From: Synechococcus sp. HJ21-Hayes
Lineage (GTDB): Bacteria > Cyanobacteriota > Cyanobacteriia > PCC-6307 > Cyanobiaceae
Direction: 5' to 3'
Length of the DNA stretch: 64,000 nucleotides
Assembly (NCBI RefSeq): GCF_024345835.1
Contig: NZ_JAGQBW010000008.1
Location: forward strand, 78,894-142,893
Part shown: piece after piece, positions 1 to 10,900 of the stretch
Layout of the letters: every line of letters starts with the position of its first letter
How positions within the stretch are numbered: position 1 is the first letter of the stretch
Translations under genes and position numbers: made by a program
The notes under the pieces: model-generated
Database searches by the model: none
What the model was told of the DNA's origin: nothing
What the model saw: only the letters and a program-made list of their open reading frames with translations

Positions 1-88
1 AGTCTCCGGCTGCTACCCGGCTGGCTGTCACCTCCAGCCAGTCGAGCGCCAGACGCCGATCAAAACCAATGATTTTGCGCCTGCTCAT
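1..88 (-). CDS. BREX-3 terminal gene, probable brxA, 5' part only (runs off the left edge)
   Basis: About 29 codons are visible, starting at the ATG complementary to 86-88; the rest lies outside the window. The start overlaps the pglZ stop by four bases (ATGA), so it is translationally coupled to the BREX operon. The visible N terminus (MSRRKIIGFDRRLALDWLEV) is too short for a firm family call. In type 3 BREX loci the gene after pglZ is normally brxA, and that position is the main reason for the name. It could instead be another small BREX-associated protein. The sequence beyond the left edge would settle it. Confidence 0.5.
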   Translation of the reverse strand, partial: MSRRKIIGFDRRLALDWLEVTASRVAAGD

Positions 89-2115
89 GCCGGCTCCTGG
101 ATGCGCACGAAGGGAACCAGGACCTCTTCCAGCGCGATCCCTCCATGGCCGAGCGTTTCCTTGCCCTGGGCGAGAAAGGCATCCACCCCGCGGGGAAGCA
201 AAACGGAATAGTCAGTGGGCAGGCCGGGTCCTGGCCACAGGAGAGCGCTTGGTAGAGCCTGCTGCACCTGCGCCCGCAGCACGTCGTCGCGGAACACCCA
301 GGCCCGCTCTCCCTTTTCCTCCGGAACAGTGCCCACGTTGGGACGACCGATCCCCTTGGCAGCAACGTTGCCGTGATCTGCGGTGACGTACACGGTGAAG
401 TCCTGCACCAGCAGGGAGTCGATCAAAGCTCGGAAGGCCCCCTGCTGGCTCCACTGGCGCACCTGCGCATGCAACCCTCCGAGGCCGGTGACAACGCCGT
501 GCAGCATTTCATCAACCTTGCCGACGACGATGCCAAGCGCCCGGCAGGTTGGGCGAGAGGCGAATTCCTTGACCTTCTCCAGCAGCTCGCTGTCGGCCTC
601 CTGCGACCCCTGCCTGACGTAGGCCACAGCCGGACCCAGCAGGCCCTGCTCACCCCAAAAGCGCTCCCAGTGCTTGGGCTCCTTGCTGGTGGTGCCAATG
701 CTCTGGGGGAAGAACATCGGGGCCTCTGCCGCGAAGATCGTTTGCCGGGAGACGGAGGTGATCGTGGGCACCCAGGCCCAGCAGACGCTCTCCTTGAGAT
801 CGAGCCCGCCAAGGGAGTCGCGCAGCAGCAGCCACTGGTCGAGGGCGAGACCATCGACGACCACCAGCGCGAGCCGCTTGGAGCCGCCGGCCTGCTGGTG
901 AGCCAGGAAGTGAGCGACCTTGTCGAGGGTGATGGGCCTGGGGAGGGCCGGCAGCGATGACAACGCGCTGTAGCGCTGGAGCATCCAGCTCCCAAAGCCC
1001 TCCTCCAGGGCCAGCTGCAGGCGATCGAGCTGGGCGCTGGTCTCCGGGCTGAGGGAGCCACTGAGCTCGGTTCGCAGCACCTGCGCCTCGGCCCAGCGCA
1101 GAGCGAACAGCTCCCAGTCGCCGTGGGTGGCAGCAGCGCCTGGCAGTTCCTCCTCCAACAGCGGCAGCAGACGTTCCAGCCGGAGAGCTGTGTTCTCTTC
1201 CTGCTTGCCCACCACGCCGAGACGCATCCAGCCCGCTGGCACCGCGTCGGCAGCAATCGCCGTGGTGGGCTCCAGCAGGCCCTCGGCAAAGAGGTTGTCG
1301 ATGAAGACGCGTATGTCGTCGTGATCAAACGGCAGCAGCTCGGGCCCGGGGAGCTGCGGAGCCGGCGGCTCACGCCCAGGAACCACCGCACACCCCTTGG
1401 CCTGCAGAAACACCGGCCAGCGCTCCTGGAGGAAGGAGAAGAAGGCTCCACGGTTGGGTAGCAGGCGCTCGAGGGGCCACTGCCGCCACTGCTTCTGGAG
1501 GCAGAGCTGCTCCAACAGGCGCTGATCGAGTAGGGGCGGGAGTTGTTGCTGGCGCAAATGGCGCCGCAGCAATAGGCGGAGCAGATCGACAGGTTGCCGG
1601 ATCTGGCCAGGCACCACCTCGTAGAGGTGGTTGAGAAGGAAGTCCTGGGTGGCGTTGGCCCCCAGCTGCCCTGGGTTGACCCGCTGCAGGGCTTCACTCA
1701 AGGCATCGAACTGGCTGGGCTCGAGCTGGGAGAGAGCGTTGGGGTCGAGGCTGGGAAACAGGCTGGGCAGGCTGAAGCTGAACTCACGCTGGCTGGCGCG
1801 GGCCTCAGACAGGAGGTCGTAGGGGAGAACGGTGTAGACGGAGGCCTCGCCGCCGTTCACGACAACAACATGCAGCAGCTCTCCTGCCTCCCAGCGGGGC
1901 CGGCAGCGATGCTCAAACAGGTAGCGAAAGGCTACGGGGTCTTCGTAGGCCAGCAGCTCATAGCCCCGCTCGGCCACAACAGAGCGGAGGACAGGTTCGG
2001 CGAACAGCTGGTCGGGATCGTTGACGACCGTGAGCCGGCTAGCCGTGGCGCTCTCGACGGTGAAGCACTCCAGTAATGGCTGGCGCCAGCTCGAGGTCGG
2101 GTCGAGGTGTCCCAT
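85..2115 (-). CDS. pglZ: BREX protein PglZ (alkaline-phosphatase superfamily)
   Basis: This 676-residue protein is the signature component of BREX phage-defence systems. The C-terminal half carries the PglZ phosphatase-like fold: a strand ending LALVVVDGLALDQW with the metal/nucleophile Asp, a TADHGN metal-binding motif followed by a Gly-rich stretch, and a conserved closing segment IALEEVLVPFV. The N-terminal half is helical and unassigned. I chose the ATG at 2115 because it overlaps the brxHII stop as TGATG; an upstream in-frame start at 2202 would lie inside brxHII. PglZ is thought to help BREX methylation and exclusion of phage DNA, but its substrate is not established. It is the fifth gene of the minus-strand BREX operon. 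Confidence 0.9.
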   Translation of the reverse strand: MGHLDPTSSWRQPLLECFTVESATASRLTVVNDPDQLFAEPVLRSVVAERGYELLAYEDPVAFRYLFEHRCRPRWEAGELLHVVVVNGGEASVYTVLPYDLLSEARASQREFSFSLPSLFPSLDPNALSQLEPSQFDALSEALQRVNPGQLGANATQDFLLNHLYEVVPGQIRQPVDLLRLLLRRHLRQQQLPPLLDQRLLEQLCLQKQWRQWPLERLLPNRGAFFSFLQERWPVFLQAKGCAVVPGREPPAPQLPGPELLPFDHDDIRVFIDNLFAEGLLEPTTAIAADAVPAGWMRLGVVGKQEENTALRLERLLPLLEEELPGAAATHGDWELFALRWAEAQVLRTELSGSLSPETSAQLDRLQLALEEGFGSWMLQRYSALSSLPALPRPITLDKVAHFLAHQQAGGSKRLALVVVDGLALDQWLLLRDSLGGLDLKESVCWAWVPTITSVSRQTIFAAEAPMFFPQSIGTTSKEPKHWERFWGEQGLLGPAVAYVRQGSQEADSELLEKVKEFASRPTCRALGIVVGKVDEMLHGVVTGLGGLHAQVRQWSQQGAFRALIDSLLVQDFTVYVTADHGNVAAKGIGRPNVGTVPEEKGERAWVFRDDVLRAQVQQALPSALLWPGPGLPTDYSVLLPRGVDAFLAQGKETLGHGGIALEEVLVPFVRIQEPA

Positions 2116-4940
2116 CAGGCCATAGCGGGAGCCAGGGAGACAAGCTGAAGCAGCGTCAGCGAGGGCAGGGTTTCCTGGCGCCGCTGGAACTCCTGCCGCC
2201 ACTGCTGCTCCTCCTGCTCCAGCTGGGCGCGGCGGAAATCGCGAACCTGGGGAAGACCGAGCTGCTCGATCGCGCGCTGGCGGGCGGCAAAGGCCAGCTC
2301 CTGTTTGCGCCGCTCACGCTCCAGCCTTTGCTGGTGTTTGGCCTGCAGCTCATCGAAGAGGGGTCTGCCGTGCTGTTGAGCCAGCTGGTGGGCGTTGTCG
2401 TAGGCCTGCGCAGCCTCCAGCGGGGAGAGCTGGCCCTCTGGGAGGAGCTGCAGCTCCACCTCAAGGCTGATCAGCCGCTCCCAGATCAGACGAGCCGTGG
2501 GCTCCAGCACCCTTCCTTCCGTGGAGAGAAAGAGCGGGAGCATGCGCTGGCTGCGGCCCTCACTGGTCTGCACGGCCACCCGCCAGAGCGACCAGAGACC
2601 AGACACCTTGCCGGCGAGTTCTGGAAGGTGCAGAACCGGCACGGTCATCCCCGGTGCCCTGGGCGGCAGCGCTGCCGTGAGGGCACGCAGCCTCGGCTCC
2701 TCGAGGCTGAGGTGCAGCAGCCCCGCCTCTTTGGCGCTCTGCCGGCTGAAGGTGGCTCTGAGGTCACGGTGCCCATCGGGCCAGCGCAGATCCAGGCCAC
2801 CAGCGGGGTTTGGCCGCACCTGTGCACCTTCCTCGGCCTGGGTTTGCAGCCAGGAGAGGGTCATGCGCTCGGTCCAGAAGGGCATCAGGTGGCCGGCAAC
2901 GCGCTGGGCCGCCTGGGGATCGAGTTCCTCCGAGCTGGAGAGCAAGGAGGCGCCGTCATGGGCGGACTGGGCTCGGGCGCGGATCGCCTCGGCGAGAGCT
3001 GCCGCGCGGGCCTCCGCCTCTTCTGGGGTCAGAACGGCGTTGACGTAGAGCTGCTGGAAGTCGAGCCCGTTCTCTTCGGAATCGAGCACATCGGAGAGCT
3101 TGTCGACGCCAAACTCCTGCAGGATCCGCTCGAGCTTTTCTTCCAGCACCTCCCGCACCCTTAGCTCGACGGTGTCCTCCAGGGCGAAGTTGAGGGCCCG
3201 CACCACATGAGCCTGGCCGATGCGATCGACCCGGCCGATGCGCTGCTCCAGCTTCATCGGATTCCAGGGCAGGTCGTAATTGATGATCACGTGGCAGAAC
3301 TGCAGGTTCAGGCCCTCGCCGCCGGCATCAGTGGAGATCAGGATCTGGGCCTCATTCGCGAAGGCCCGCTGGGCGCCCTTGCGCTCCTCCAGGTTCATGG
3401 AGCCGTTGAGCACCACGACGGGATAACCGCGCTGCTCCAAGATCTCCGACAGCATCTTCTGGGTGGGTACGAACTCGGTGAACAGCAGCACCTTGAGGGC
3501 TGGGTCGTTCTCGTCCCGCTGCAGCTGCTGGATCGTGTCGAGCAGGGCCTGGGCTTTGACGTCGATTCCCCGGGCCTCGCAGCGGCGGGCAGCGGAGAGC
3601 AGCAGCTCCACCTCGGCGCGTTCATTCTTGAGCTCCTTGAGGCGGCTGTTGAGCAGGGTTTCGAGCTGTTCCTGGCCCTCCAACTCAGCCCAATCCTCAC
3701 CCACATCTTCCCCAAACAACGTGAGCTGGCCGGTGGGCAGCTCCAACACCTGCAGGCGCCGCTCCAGGGCGGTGCGAATCGCAGCGGTGCTGGAGGTGAC
3801 CAACCGCTGCATCAGGATCATCAGGAAGCCAACGCCGGGCTGCTTGTCGCGCAGGGCCTGGTTGTAGCCCTCACGCACGTACTCGGTGACGGCGTCGTAG
3901 AGCACCCGCTGCTCCAGCCGGGCGCTATCCCAGGCGACGGAGACGAGCTGGGTATGGCGCGGCTGAAAGAGTGGCTCTCCCTTGTCGTTGATGGCCCGGC
4001 GCTTTTCGGTGCGGATCACGTAGGGGGCGACGTTCTCCCGGGTGACCGAGCTGTCGTCGGGAAGGGCGTCGGGATCGAGGAAACCGAGCAGGCGGCGGAA
4101 GGCATCGGTCTTGCCCTGGTGCGGAGTGGCAGAGAGCAGCAGCAGATAGGGAGAGGCTTGGGAGAGCCCCTGCCCGAGGCGGTAGCGGGCCACGGTTTCG
4201 GTGGAGCCGCCGAGGCGGTGGGCCTCATCGATCACCACCAGATCCCAGCCCGCGTTGATCAGGTCGTCGAAGCGTTCGCGGTTGTAGCGAGCCACCTGAT
4301 CAGGGCTCCAGCCGCGGCGGGAGTCCATCGGTTTGACGGAATCGAGGGTGCAGACCACCTGGTTGTGCTGCTTCCAGAGGTTCTCCTCGGGGCCGACGCC
4401 CAGCAGCTGCCGCCAGGCAGCGAAGTTTCCGGGCTGCACCAGGTGGAAGGTTTCGTTGAAGTGGGTGTCGAGTTCACTCACCCACTGGCTCACCAAACCA
4501 GCCGGTGCAATCACCAGAGAACGCTTGACCAGCCCGCGGACTTTGAGCTCTCGAATCACCAGGCCAGCCTCGATGGTTTTACCGAGGCCCACTTCATCGG
4601 CCAGCAGGTAGCGGACGCGATCACCGGCCATGGCGCGTTGCAGCGCCTGGAGCTGGTGGGGCAAGGGGATGACAGAACCTTCCAGTGGGGCAACCAGGGC
4701 GTCGTGCTCAAAGGCATCGAGGATGCGCGACGCAGCTGCAACGAAGCTGAGCTGGTGAAGGCTGGTGGGGCTGGCCTGCTCCAGGGTTTGCAGTCGCGCG
4801 ACCGGCAGACGAACCACGGCATCGCGACGGGTCAGCCAGACCTGGGCCGTGGGGATGCCCCATAGGTCTTCCACAGCGATTAGCCGGCAGGGCTCGCCGT
4901 GATCCAGCGAGTGACACCAGTCGCCGGCTGCGAAACTCAT
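2115..4940 (-). CDS. brxHII: BREX helicase BrxHII (SNF2-like)
   Basis: A 941-residue superfamily 2 helicase of the SNF2/RapA type. Motif I (LADEVGLGKTIEAG) is at residues 113-126, the DEAH box is at 238-241 inside VVIDEAHRLGG, motif III reads LLLLSATPHQGKT, and motif VI reads QRIGRVDRIGQ. A long basic and acidic helical tail follows the motor. Its start overlaps the pglXI stop by four bases and its stop overlaps the pglZ start, so all three are translationally coupled. BrxHII is the type 3 (and type 5) BREX helicase; its DNA substrate is not known in detail. No truncation is visible. Confidence 0.9.
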   Translation of the reverse strand: MSFAAGDWCHSLDHGEPCRLIAVEDLWGIPTAQVWLTRRDAVVRLPVARLQTLEQASPTSLHQLSFVAAASRILDAFEHDALVAPLEGSVIPLPHQLQALQRAMAGDRVRYLLADEVGLGKTIEAGLVIRELKVRGLVKRSLVIAPAGLVSQWVSELDTHFNETFHLVQPGNFAAWRQLLGVGPEENLWKQHNQVVCTLDSVKPMDSRRGWSPDQVARYNRERFDDLINAGWDLVVIDEAHRLGGSTETVARYRLGQGLSQASPYLLLLSATPHQGKTDAFRRLLGFLDPDALPDDSSVTRENVAPYVIRTEKRRAINDKGEPLFQPRHTQLVSVAWDSARLEQRVLYDAVTEYVREGYNQALRDKQPGVGFLMILMQRLVTSSTAAIRTALERRLQVLELPTGQLTLFGEDVGEDWAELEGQEQLETLLNSRLKELKNERAEVELLLSAARRCEARGIDVKAQALLDTIQQLQRDENDPALKVLLFTEFVPTQKMLSEILEQRGYPVVVLNGSMNLEERKGAQRAFANEAQILISTDAGGEGLNLQFCHVIINYDLPWNPMKLEQRIGRVDRIGQAHVVRALNFALEDTVELRVREVLEEKLERILQEFGVDKLSDVLDSEENGLDFQQLYVNAVLTPEEAEARAAALAEAIRARAQSAHDGASLLSSSEELDPQAAQRVAGHLMPFWTERMTLSWLQTQAEEGAQVRPNPAGGLDLRWPDGHRDLRATFSRQSAKEAGLLHLSLEEPRLRALTAALPPRAPGMTVPVLHLPELAGKVSGLWSLWRVAVQTSEGRSQRMLPLFLSTEGRVLEPTARLIWERLISLEVELQLLPEGQLSPLEAAQAYDNAHQLAQQHGRPLFDELQAKHQQRLERERRKQELAFAARQRAIEQLGLPQVRDFRRAQLEQEEQQWRQEFQRRQETLPSLTLLQLVSLAPAMA

Positions 4941-7744
4941 GCGTCGTCGCCAAGCCGGGTCTGGGCGTTATCGATGTACATGAGGAGCTTTTCGTCCTCC
5001 TGCAGCACCGCCTCTGGGAGCTTGGTCGCCACCCTGACGATGGTGGCGTAATCCCGCTCCTGCCAGCAGGCCTTGAAGCCAGCCCGTACTGCTTCCGTAC
5101 GGAACTGCTTGATGCGGCGTTGGTTGCTCTCTTTGATGTCTTCGAACTCCTTGAGCAGGGCACGCTCACGGATCTGATCGAGGTCGGCCTGCTTATTCGG
5201 ATCTGGCACGTACCAGCGATCACGCGCCTTCTCTACCAACTTGGAATCCCCCTTGTCCAGATTCCGCAGATCTTTGAAGTTGGTCGAGAGATAGCTGTGG
5301 ATCTGGCTCGGCACCGGGCCGCGCCCGTCGTAATGCAGGAAATTCTGCTCAAGGATCACCTTGAGCTCAACGGTCTGCTCATGCTTGGCCCAGGCTTGAA
5401 GCTCGCGCATGAACTGTGGCTGCAGATCCTGAAAGCTCTGCGGCTTGTCTTGCAGCTGCTGCCGAATCCACTGAATCGCACTGTGCTCATCATTGACAAA
5501 GAAGCTGAGCTGGCGCAGCTGAGTAGCGGTGGTGCGTTTGCGGTCGTATTCCGTGACCTGATCCGGAAGGAAATACATCCCATCACGCTCAGGGAAGCGT
5601 TGCTGTAGTCCCTGGAGAAACTCCGGTCCTGAAAGAGGCACGCTGATGCCACGCTGAACATGGAATGCGATCATGCGGTCCAGCAACATCTGAGCCGTAC
5701 GCTCCACCACAAGCTCAACCTCGCTGTAGCGACCCACAAAAACAGGCACGTTGTGAAGATGCTCTCGAACAAATGCCCAGGCTCCGTCAGTGGATGACTG
5801 TCCAATTTCAAATCGCTTACGAAGCTCCTCAGTAGGCTTGTAGGCGGAGATAACGAGGTCTTGTTTTACCGCAGAACTTGTGACCTGACGGTATGAACCC
5901 TGCTGTTTGTCAAGTGTTCTCACATCCGCGACAACAAAGCCAGCTGCTCCCATCGCCTCTTGAATAGCCCGCCAGATCCCATTGCTCGAGTTACTAAAGA
6001 CAACTGTCATCCAATGACCAGGCTTGAGAAGCCTGTTGTATCGCTCAAAGCATTGGCGCATAAGCAACTGGTAGTCACTGGATCTCTTGTGTTTGGCTTG
6101 ATCGACAATTGCCTCGCCCTCGGAGGCAGTTGTAACCCCATGCCAGGATTCGACCAAGAAGTTGAGATCTGCGTAATAGATATTTTCCCCAAAAGGAGGA
6201 TCGGTAAATATATAGTCTACCGAGGATTCAGGCGCTGCTATTCTAGCGCAATCACCGGCTTGCAAAATACTTCCGCCAAGACATGAAGGCATATGCTCGA
6301 ATGCGCTATTCAAGCGGCCCAGCTTTGTGGTTTTTCGCTGTTGATCATGAAGAAGGTACCAGGGCGACACTTCGGCGTGCTGAGAGGCGACATAGTAAAC
6401 TCCGTTTAGCGCGCGATTTACCTGAGAGAAATGGGAAGGGCTATATCTATTTAGCAATGACATTCCCCAGATTGACTGCTCAACAAACCACAGAAGCATT
6501 CGCCTAGTAGAGGGGTCGCTCGACGCTGATGCTTTGCGCCACAGAGCAGCTAGTGAGTGAATTGCTCTGGGAAGAAACAAATGATGCGTTCGAGAAAACC
6601 CCTTTGGCTCAAGTCGCGAGCCATGAGACATCTTTGCAATTGGGAAAGGAAGGCTCGCAGCATCAGCAGGATAGGGCAGGTCTTCAATCTTTTTGATGAC
6701 CTCGATATCTGCATCAGCTACTGGGCGCTCGCAGGTATTCGCTCCTATATTGTAATTTATAAACGCAGGCCGCAAGCCTATCCTTTTCCAAGGCTCTTGC
6801 GTGATCGGATCAACACGGTTTTCAAAAGTGCGCTCAACCCTGTCCTTGTTAAGCTGCGATCCACAATGGGGACACGGGAATATTTCCCTGGTTTTCTTCG
6901 TGGCCAGATCTAGCGCCTCCTTTACGAAGTTGATCTCTCCAGCACATTCAGGGCATGTAAAGATCTCACTCCACACTGTGAAGTTGATTCTCCCCTTGCT
7001 TTTGCCATCTGTGTGAAGGACTTCATACATCCAGCCAAGCTCGGACAGGAGCTCATCGAGTATTCGCCGGGCTTCTTGATCAAATCTCGCTAGATCAAAA
7101 GGCAGGTTGTACCCCGAAGCAATAAAAGATGCTGCTGGCCCAAGGTCATTTAGGAGCGCACGCCGTACACCCCATTCGGGAGGTTCGTGGCCCTGCGCCT
7201 GCCAAAGGGCCTCAAGTTCATGGCGGTAAGTAAGAGGAGCAGTCCCACACCACTGAGCCGCAAGTCCTGTCATCCCAGAGCCGCAAAAACCGTCGAGAAC
7301 AATGTCTCCTGGCTTGGTGTAGTGCAGGATCGACGGAACGATCGCTAGGTGCGGCACTTTGGTGTGATAACCGTGTGCCTTGTAGAGCTGGTCTGTTTTG
7401 CCGACGCTCACGTCAACGGCGAAGGGCTCCCGCTCATAGACCTCATCAGGGTCATACGGCTTGCCGTAGCAGCGGAAAAAGTCTTCTAGGAATGGATTCG
7501 GGCAGGCGGTGTAATACGGCGGATCCGACATCCGTAGAATTGCTTCATCGCTGCCTTGAGGAAAGCCGGGTATTTTTCGGAACTCATGATCCTGGAGCTT
7601 CTCCTTCAGCAGCGCCAAGAAGTGTTCCCGCCGCGCCTGCTCGTTCTCAAAGGTGAGCCCAAGGCATTCCACCGGACCGGTCTCCTTCCTCCCTTGTCGG
7701 AGCTCCAGGGTGCCTTGCTGTTCCTGTGCCGTGGTGCTGGTCAT
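4937..7744 (-). CDS. pglXI: BREX adenine-specific DNA methyltransferase PglXI
   Basis: A 935-residue amino-methyltransferase, if translation starts at the ATG at 7744; an in-frame ATG at 7888 would add 48 low-complexity residues. The catalytic DPPYY motif is at residues 74-78 and the AdoMet-binding DGFCGSGMTG at 151-160, with a second DPPFGENIYY motif further on. A four-cysteine zinc finger (CPEC...CPHC) lies between the two halves. In BREX the methylase marks host DNA at a non-palindromic site. The central segment (about 5,800-7,150) is visibly AT-richer than the flanks, which suggests exchange of the specificity region. The gene sits between brxC and brxHII, as in type 3 loci. Confidence 0.88.
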   Translation of the reverse strand: MTSTTAQEQQGTLELRQGRKETGPVECLGLTFENEQARREHFLALLKEKLQDHEFRKIPGFPQGSDEAILRMSDPPYYTACPNPFLEDFFRCYGKPYDPDEVYEREPFAVDVSVGKTDQLYKAHGYHTKVPHLAIVPSILHYTKPGDIVLDGFCGSGMTGLAAQWCGTAPLTYRHELEALWQAQGHEPPEWGVRRALLNDLGPAASFIASGYNLPFDLARFDQEARRILDELLSELGWMYEVLHTDGKSKGRINFTVWSEIFTCPECAGEINFVKEALDLATKKTREIFPCPHCGSQLNKDRVERTFENRVDPITQEPWKRIGLRPAFINYNIGANTCERPVADADIEVIKKIEDLPYPADAASLPFPIAKMSHGSRLEPKGFSRTHHLFLPRAIHSLAALWRKASASSDPSTRRMLLWFVEQSIWGMSLLNRYSPSHFSQVNRALNGVYYVASQHAEVSPWYLLHDQQRKTTKLGRLNSAFEHMPSCLGGSILQAGDCARIAAPESSVDYIFTDPPFGENIYYADLNFLVESWHGVTTASEGEAIVDQAKHKRSSDYQLLMRQCFERYNRLLKPGHWMTVVFSNSSNGIWRAIQEAMGAAGFVVADVRTLDKQQGSYRQVTSSAVKQDLVISAYKPTEELRKRFEIGQSSTDGAWAFVREHLHNVPVFVGRYSEVELVVERTAQMLLDRMIAFHVQRGISVPLSGPEFLQGLQQRFPERDGMYFLPDQVTEYDRKRTTATQLRQLSFFVNDEHSAIQWIRQQLQDKPQSFQDLQPQFMRELQAWAKHEQTVELKVILEQNFLHYDGRGPVPSQIHSYLSTNFKDLRNLDKGDSKLVEKARDRWYVPDPNKQADLDQIRERALLKEFEDIKESNQRRIKQFRTEAVRAGFKACWQERDYATIVRVATKLPEAVLQEDEKLLMYIDNAQTRLGDDA

Positions 7745-7931
7745 GGCTGCTGGGTTGAAAGCGGTGGGTTGAGGGCGTGACTTGCTGGCCCTAGAGGTGT
7801 GTTCAGTACTGACCTTGCTCTGGTGGAGTGGATCGGCCCCGGTAGCCCACAGGCGCTCCTCGACTTGCTCGGTGACTTGCGCGGTCACATGGCCGGTGAC
7901 TTGCTTGTTCTCTGATCAGCACGGACATCAC

Positions 7932-10900
7932 CTACTCCAGGACCAGGCGCACCTTGGCCTTGTCCTTGCCCTTGGTGCGTTCGTTCAGGTAGTCGGCAAA
8001 GCGATCCTTCAGTTCCTCAAGGGTGCAGGGCAGCCCACCTGAGGTGAGCGCTGCCCGCAGCTGCTCCTCGGTGAGCACCACCTTCTCCAGGCCCTGAAGC
8101 ACCTCCTGCAGGGCCTTGAGCAGAGCTGGTTCAATCGGCTCCGGCAGTTCCCGGCTTGCCAGAAGTTGCTCCAGCGCAGCTTTGCCGCTGCTGTCGGTGA
8201 CGAGCTGCAGGTTGCCTTCCACCGTGGGGTCTTCCAGGTTGCTCAGCAGCCGCTGGCACCAGTCGGCCACCAGGCTGTCGAGCCGTTCATCCAGCCCACT
8301 GATCAGCTGCGTTGGCTTGGTGGACACTGCTGGCTCTTCCGCTGGACGGAACTTGCAGTGGGGGCAGACCGGACTCTGCTCCAGATCAGGGCGCCCGAGG
8401 CTGAAGCAGGTCTTGAGACCGAAGAGGGTGTTCTCGAAATCGCGGAGCTGCTGGGCGGGCATCATCTCGACCTTGGCCAGCTGCTGCAGCTGCTTCAGGC
8501 GCGGGTCCTGGGTGAGGCGCACCTTGCGCTGGTCATCGGCTTGGTTCAGGCGCGCCTTGGCGTGACGGTCGAGGTAGTTGTCCTGATAAGTGGCCTTGAG
8601 CTGGGCCAGGCTCTGGCCGAGCTGGCGTTGGAAGCCGGCATCGGCGCGGTGCTTCGGGCTGGTGATCTTGGCCAGCAGCTCACGTTTTTGCTCGGCAACC
8701 CCCTGCACCCAGGCATCGTCTGAGGGCAGCACCGCCTCGGCTGTGCCCAGGTACGCGGTGAGCGGCCCCACATGCTGAACCAGGCTGAGCAGCTCACCGA
8801 CCTCGCGGACCAAGGCCAACGGCGGCTTCTGGCCGGTGATGACCTCAGCGGTATGCGGGAAGTTCTTCAGCTTGCCGGAGGAATTGAAGGGCTGCAGCGA
8901 CTCCAAAAAACGCTGGAGGTTCTGCAGCGCCGTGCGCCACTCCCCCTGTTCTTGTTCTGAGAGCAGGGGCCGCCCCCAAAGCGCCAGGTCACCCAGCTGC
9001 CCCTGAGCGGTCACGACCTTCTCCACCAACGAGGCCACCGTGGTCTGCAGCTGGGCAACCGCCTCATCCCGCTTCGCTGCGTTGGCGATCAGACCCGGGG
9101 GCAGGCCGATCAGCTCGAACAGCTCCTTGAGCGGACCCAACGGCAGGTCCCGGGGTCGCTCCACATGCTTGAACTGGAGCAGCTCTTTGACGCTGGTCTT
9201 ACTGAACTGGTCGATCTCGCTGGCATCGATCTTTTTGCCGGTGATACTCAGGACCAGATCACCGCTGTGCACCAGCGAGGCGAGCACCACGACCAGGAAC
9301 TCCGGCTCCAGCCGGAAGCGAGTCCAATACTCAATCCCCGCTTCCTCGCCGACCAGCTCTGAACGGTTCAGCACCTGGCCGTCTCCCTTGTCGCTGAGCT
9401 GCTTCAGCGCCTGCTTGGCGTAGCGCGAATCCCTGGGGCGGAGCTGGTCACCATCCAGCAGCTCCAGGGCATCGAGCACCGAGGCCCCGAGCTTCCCCTT
9501 CACGCTGCCCGCGATCCAGCGCAAAGCGTCCTGGGCCGCTTGCTCCCGATTGTCCCGGGTGATCGTCGTTGTGAATACCGGGTAATCCGGGCACTGGTTC
9601 TCGAAGCAGGCAGAGAGGCAAGAGGCTGCAGCTGCATCCACCGCATCCTTCACGCCGCCTCGATCGCCAGAGCGGGCCAGGCCACCCTTGAGGCGTTCGC
9701 CCAGCAGCTGCGCTGTGCCCTGGTGGGTGACCTCACAGCAGCTGGACAGGTTCAACTGCAACCACTGTGTAAGGGAACGCAGCTGCTGCATCGCCTTGTC
9801 TTCGTAGATCTTCTTGTTGCTGCCCGAGGCAGTAAGCGCCATTTCGCGTGCACCGGCGTAGAGCTTCACTGCGCTGTGGAAGTTGGCGTCATCGCCTGGC
9901 TTGAGGCGGAAGAACACCTCATCGGCTTTCCTCTCATCCTTGAAATACGGGGGCTCGTAGGGCTGCAGGAAGTAGAGGTAGAAGTCGCGTGGCGGCTGGG
10001 CTGTGGAGCGCTCATTCGGAGCGCCAAAGAACAGGTAGCCGCTGCGACCAGCGCGGTGCTCACGCCACTCCAGTTCGTGCTCCCAGATGCGGTAGCCCGT
10101 CACATAGGCAGGCGCATCGGGCTCTTCAAGAATGACTCGCCGCAAGGCATCAAAGTAGTATTCATCAAGCTTGCTGTCATCAAGTGTCTCGGCTCGCTTG
10201 TCAATCAGCGAGTCGAAGTCGATGTCTTTTTTGAGGTCAAGATAGTATTGGCCGTTCTCTGCGTTGAATGACAGGAACTGACCGCTGACCGTTTTCAGGA
10301 TCTCGCGGAGAACGGTCTCAACGGTTGATTTGAGGAAGTCCGCGTCCTGCTCAGGAAGTGGCAGCAGCAGGCAGAGATCATCACGGAGTTCCTCTGCCGT
10401 GGCCCCCATCGGCGTGAAGATGTCGCCAGTCGTGAGTCGATGCACGGAGAGAGCGTGGATGATCCTCAGGGCCGCCGGCCTGTACTGCGGCCTTGTAAAC
10501 GCCTGCTGGATGCGAGCCTCCAGCACATCACTCTTCTCGATGACATCGCGGATGTCAGGCACAGAGCGGAAGGAGGGGTTGTCCTTCAGCGTCATCCAGT
10601 ACGAGTCGTAGGCAATCAGCCCTGGATCATCACCAGGCACCTCCTTATCTAGTAGCGAGCGGATGGCCGAGCTGAGGGTCTTGAGGACCTCCCGCTTCTC
10701 GGCCGCATAGACCCGCTCAAAGGTGTCGAGATAGGCAGGATGAACCGGGTAGAGCCGGACGAATTCTTCCAGCCGCTCATTCATCGTCGCGTACAGCTGG
10801 GTGAAGCCCTGCAGGTGCTCACGTACTAAGGCCTGCTGCTTGCTGTCTTTCTTCAGAATCCGCTGTGCCACCACGTAGGCCACGTCTTCACGGGCGATCC

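Noticed and set aside
423..1697. A 424-residue frame antisense-phase to pglZ
   Set aside because: It is a frame shadow of pglZ with Ser/Arg/Cys-rich composition and no motif.
3207..4865. A 552-residue plus-strand frame opposite brxHII
   Set aside because: It is the high-GC mirror frame of the helicase; the helicase motifs are unambiguous on the other strand.
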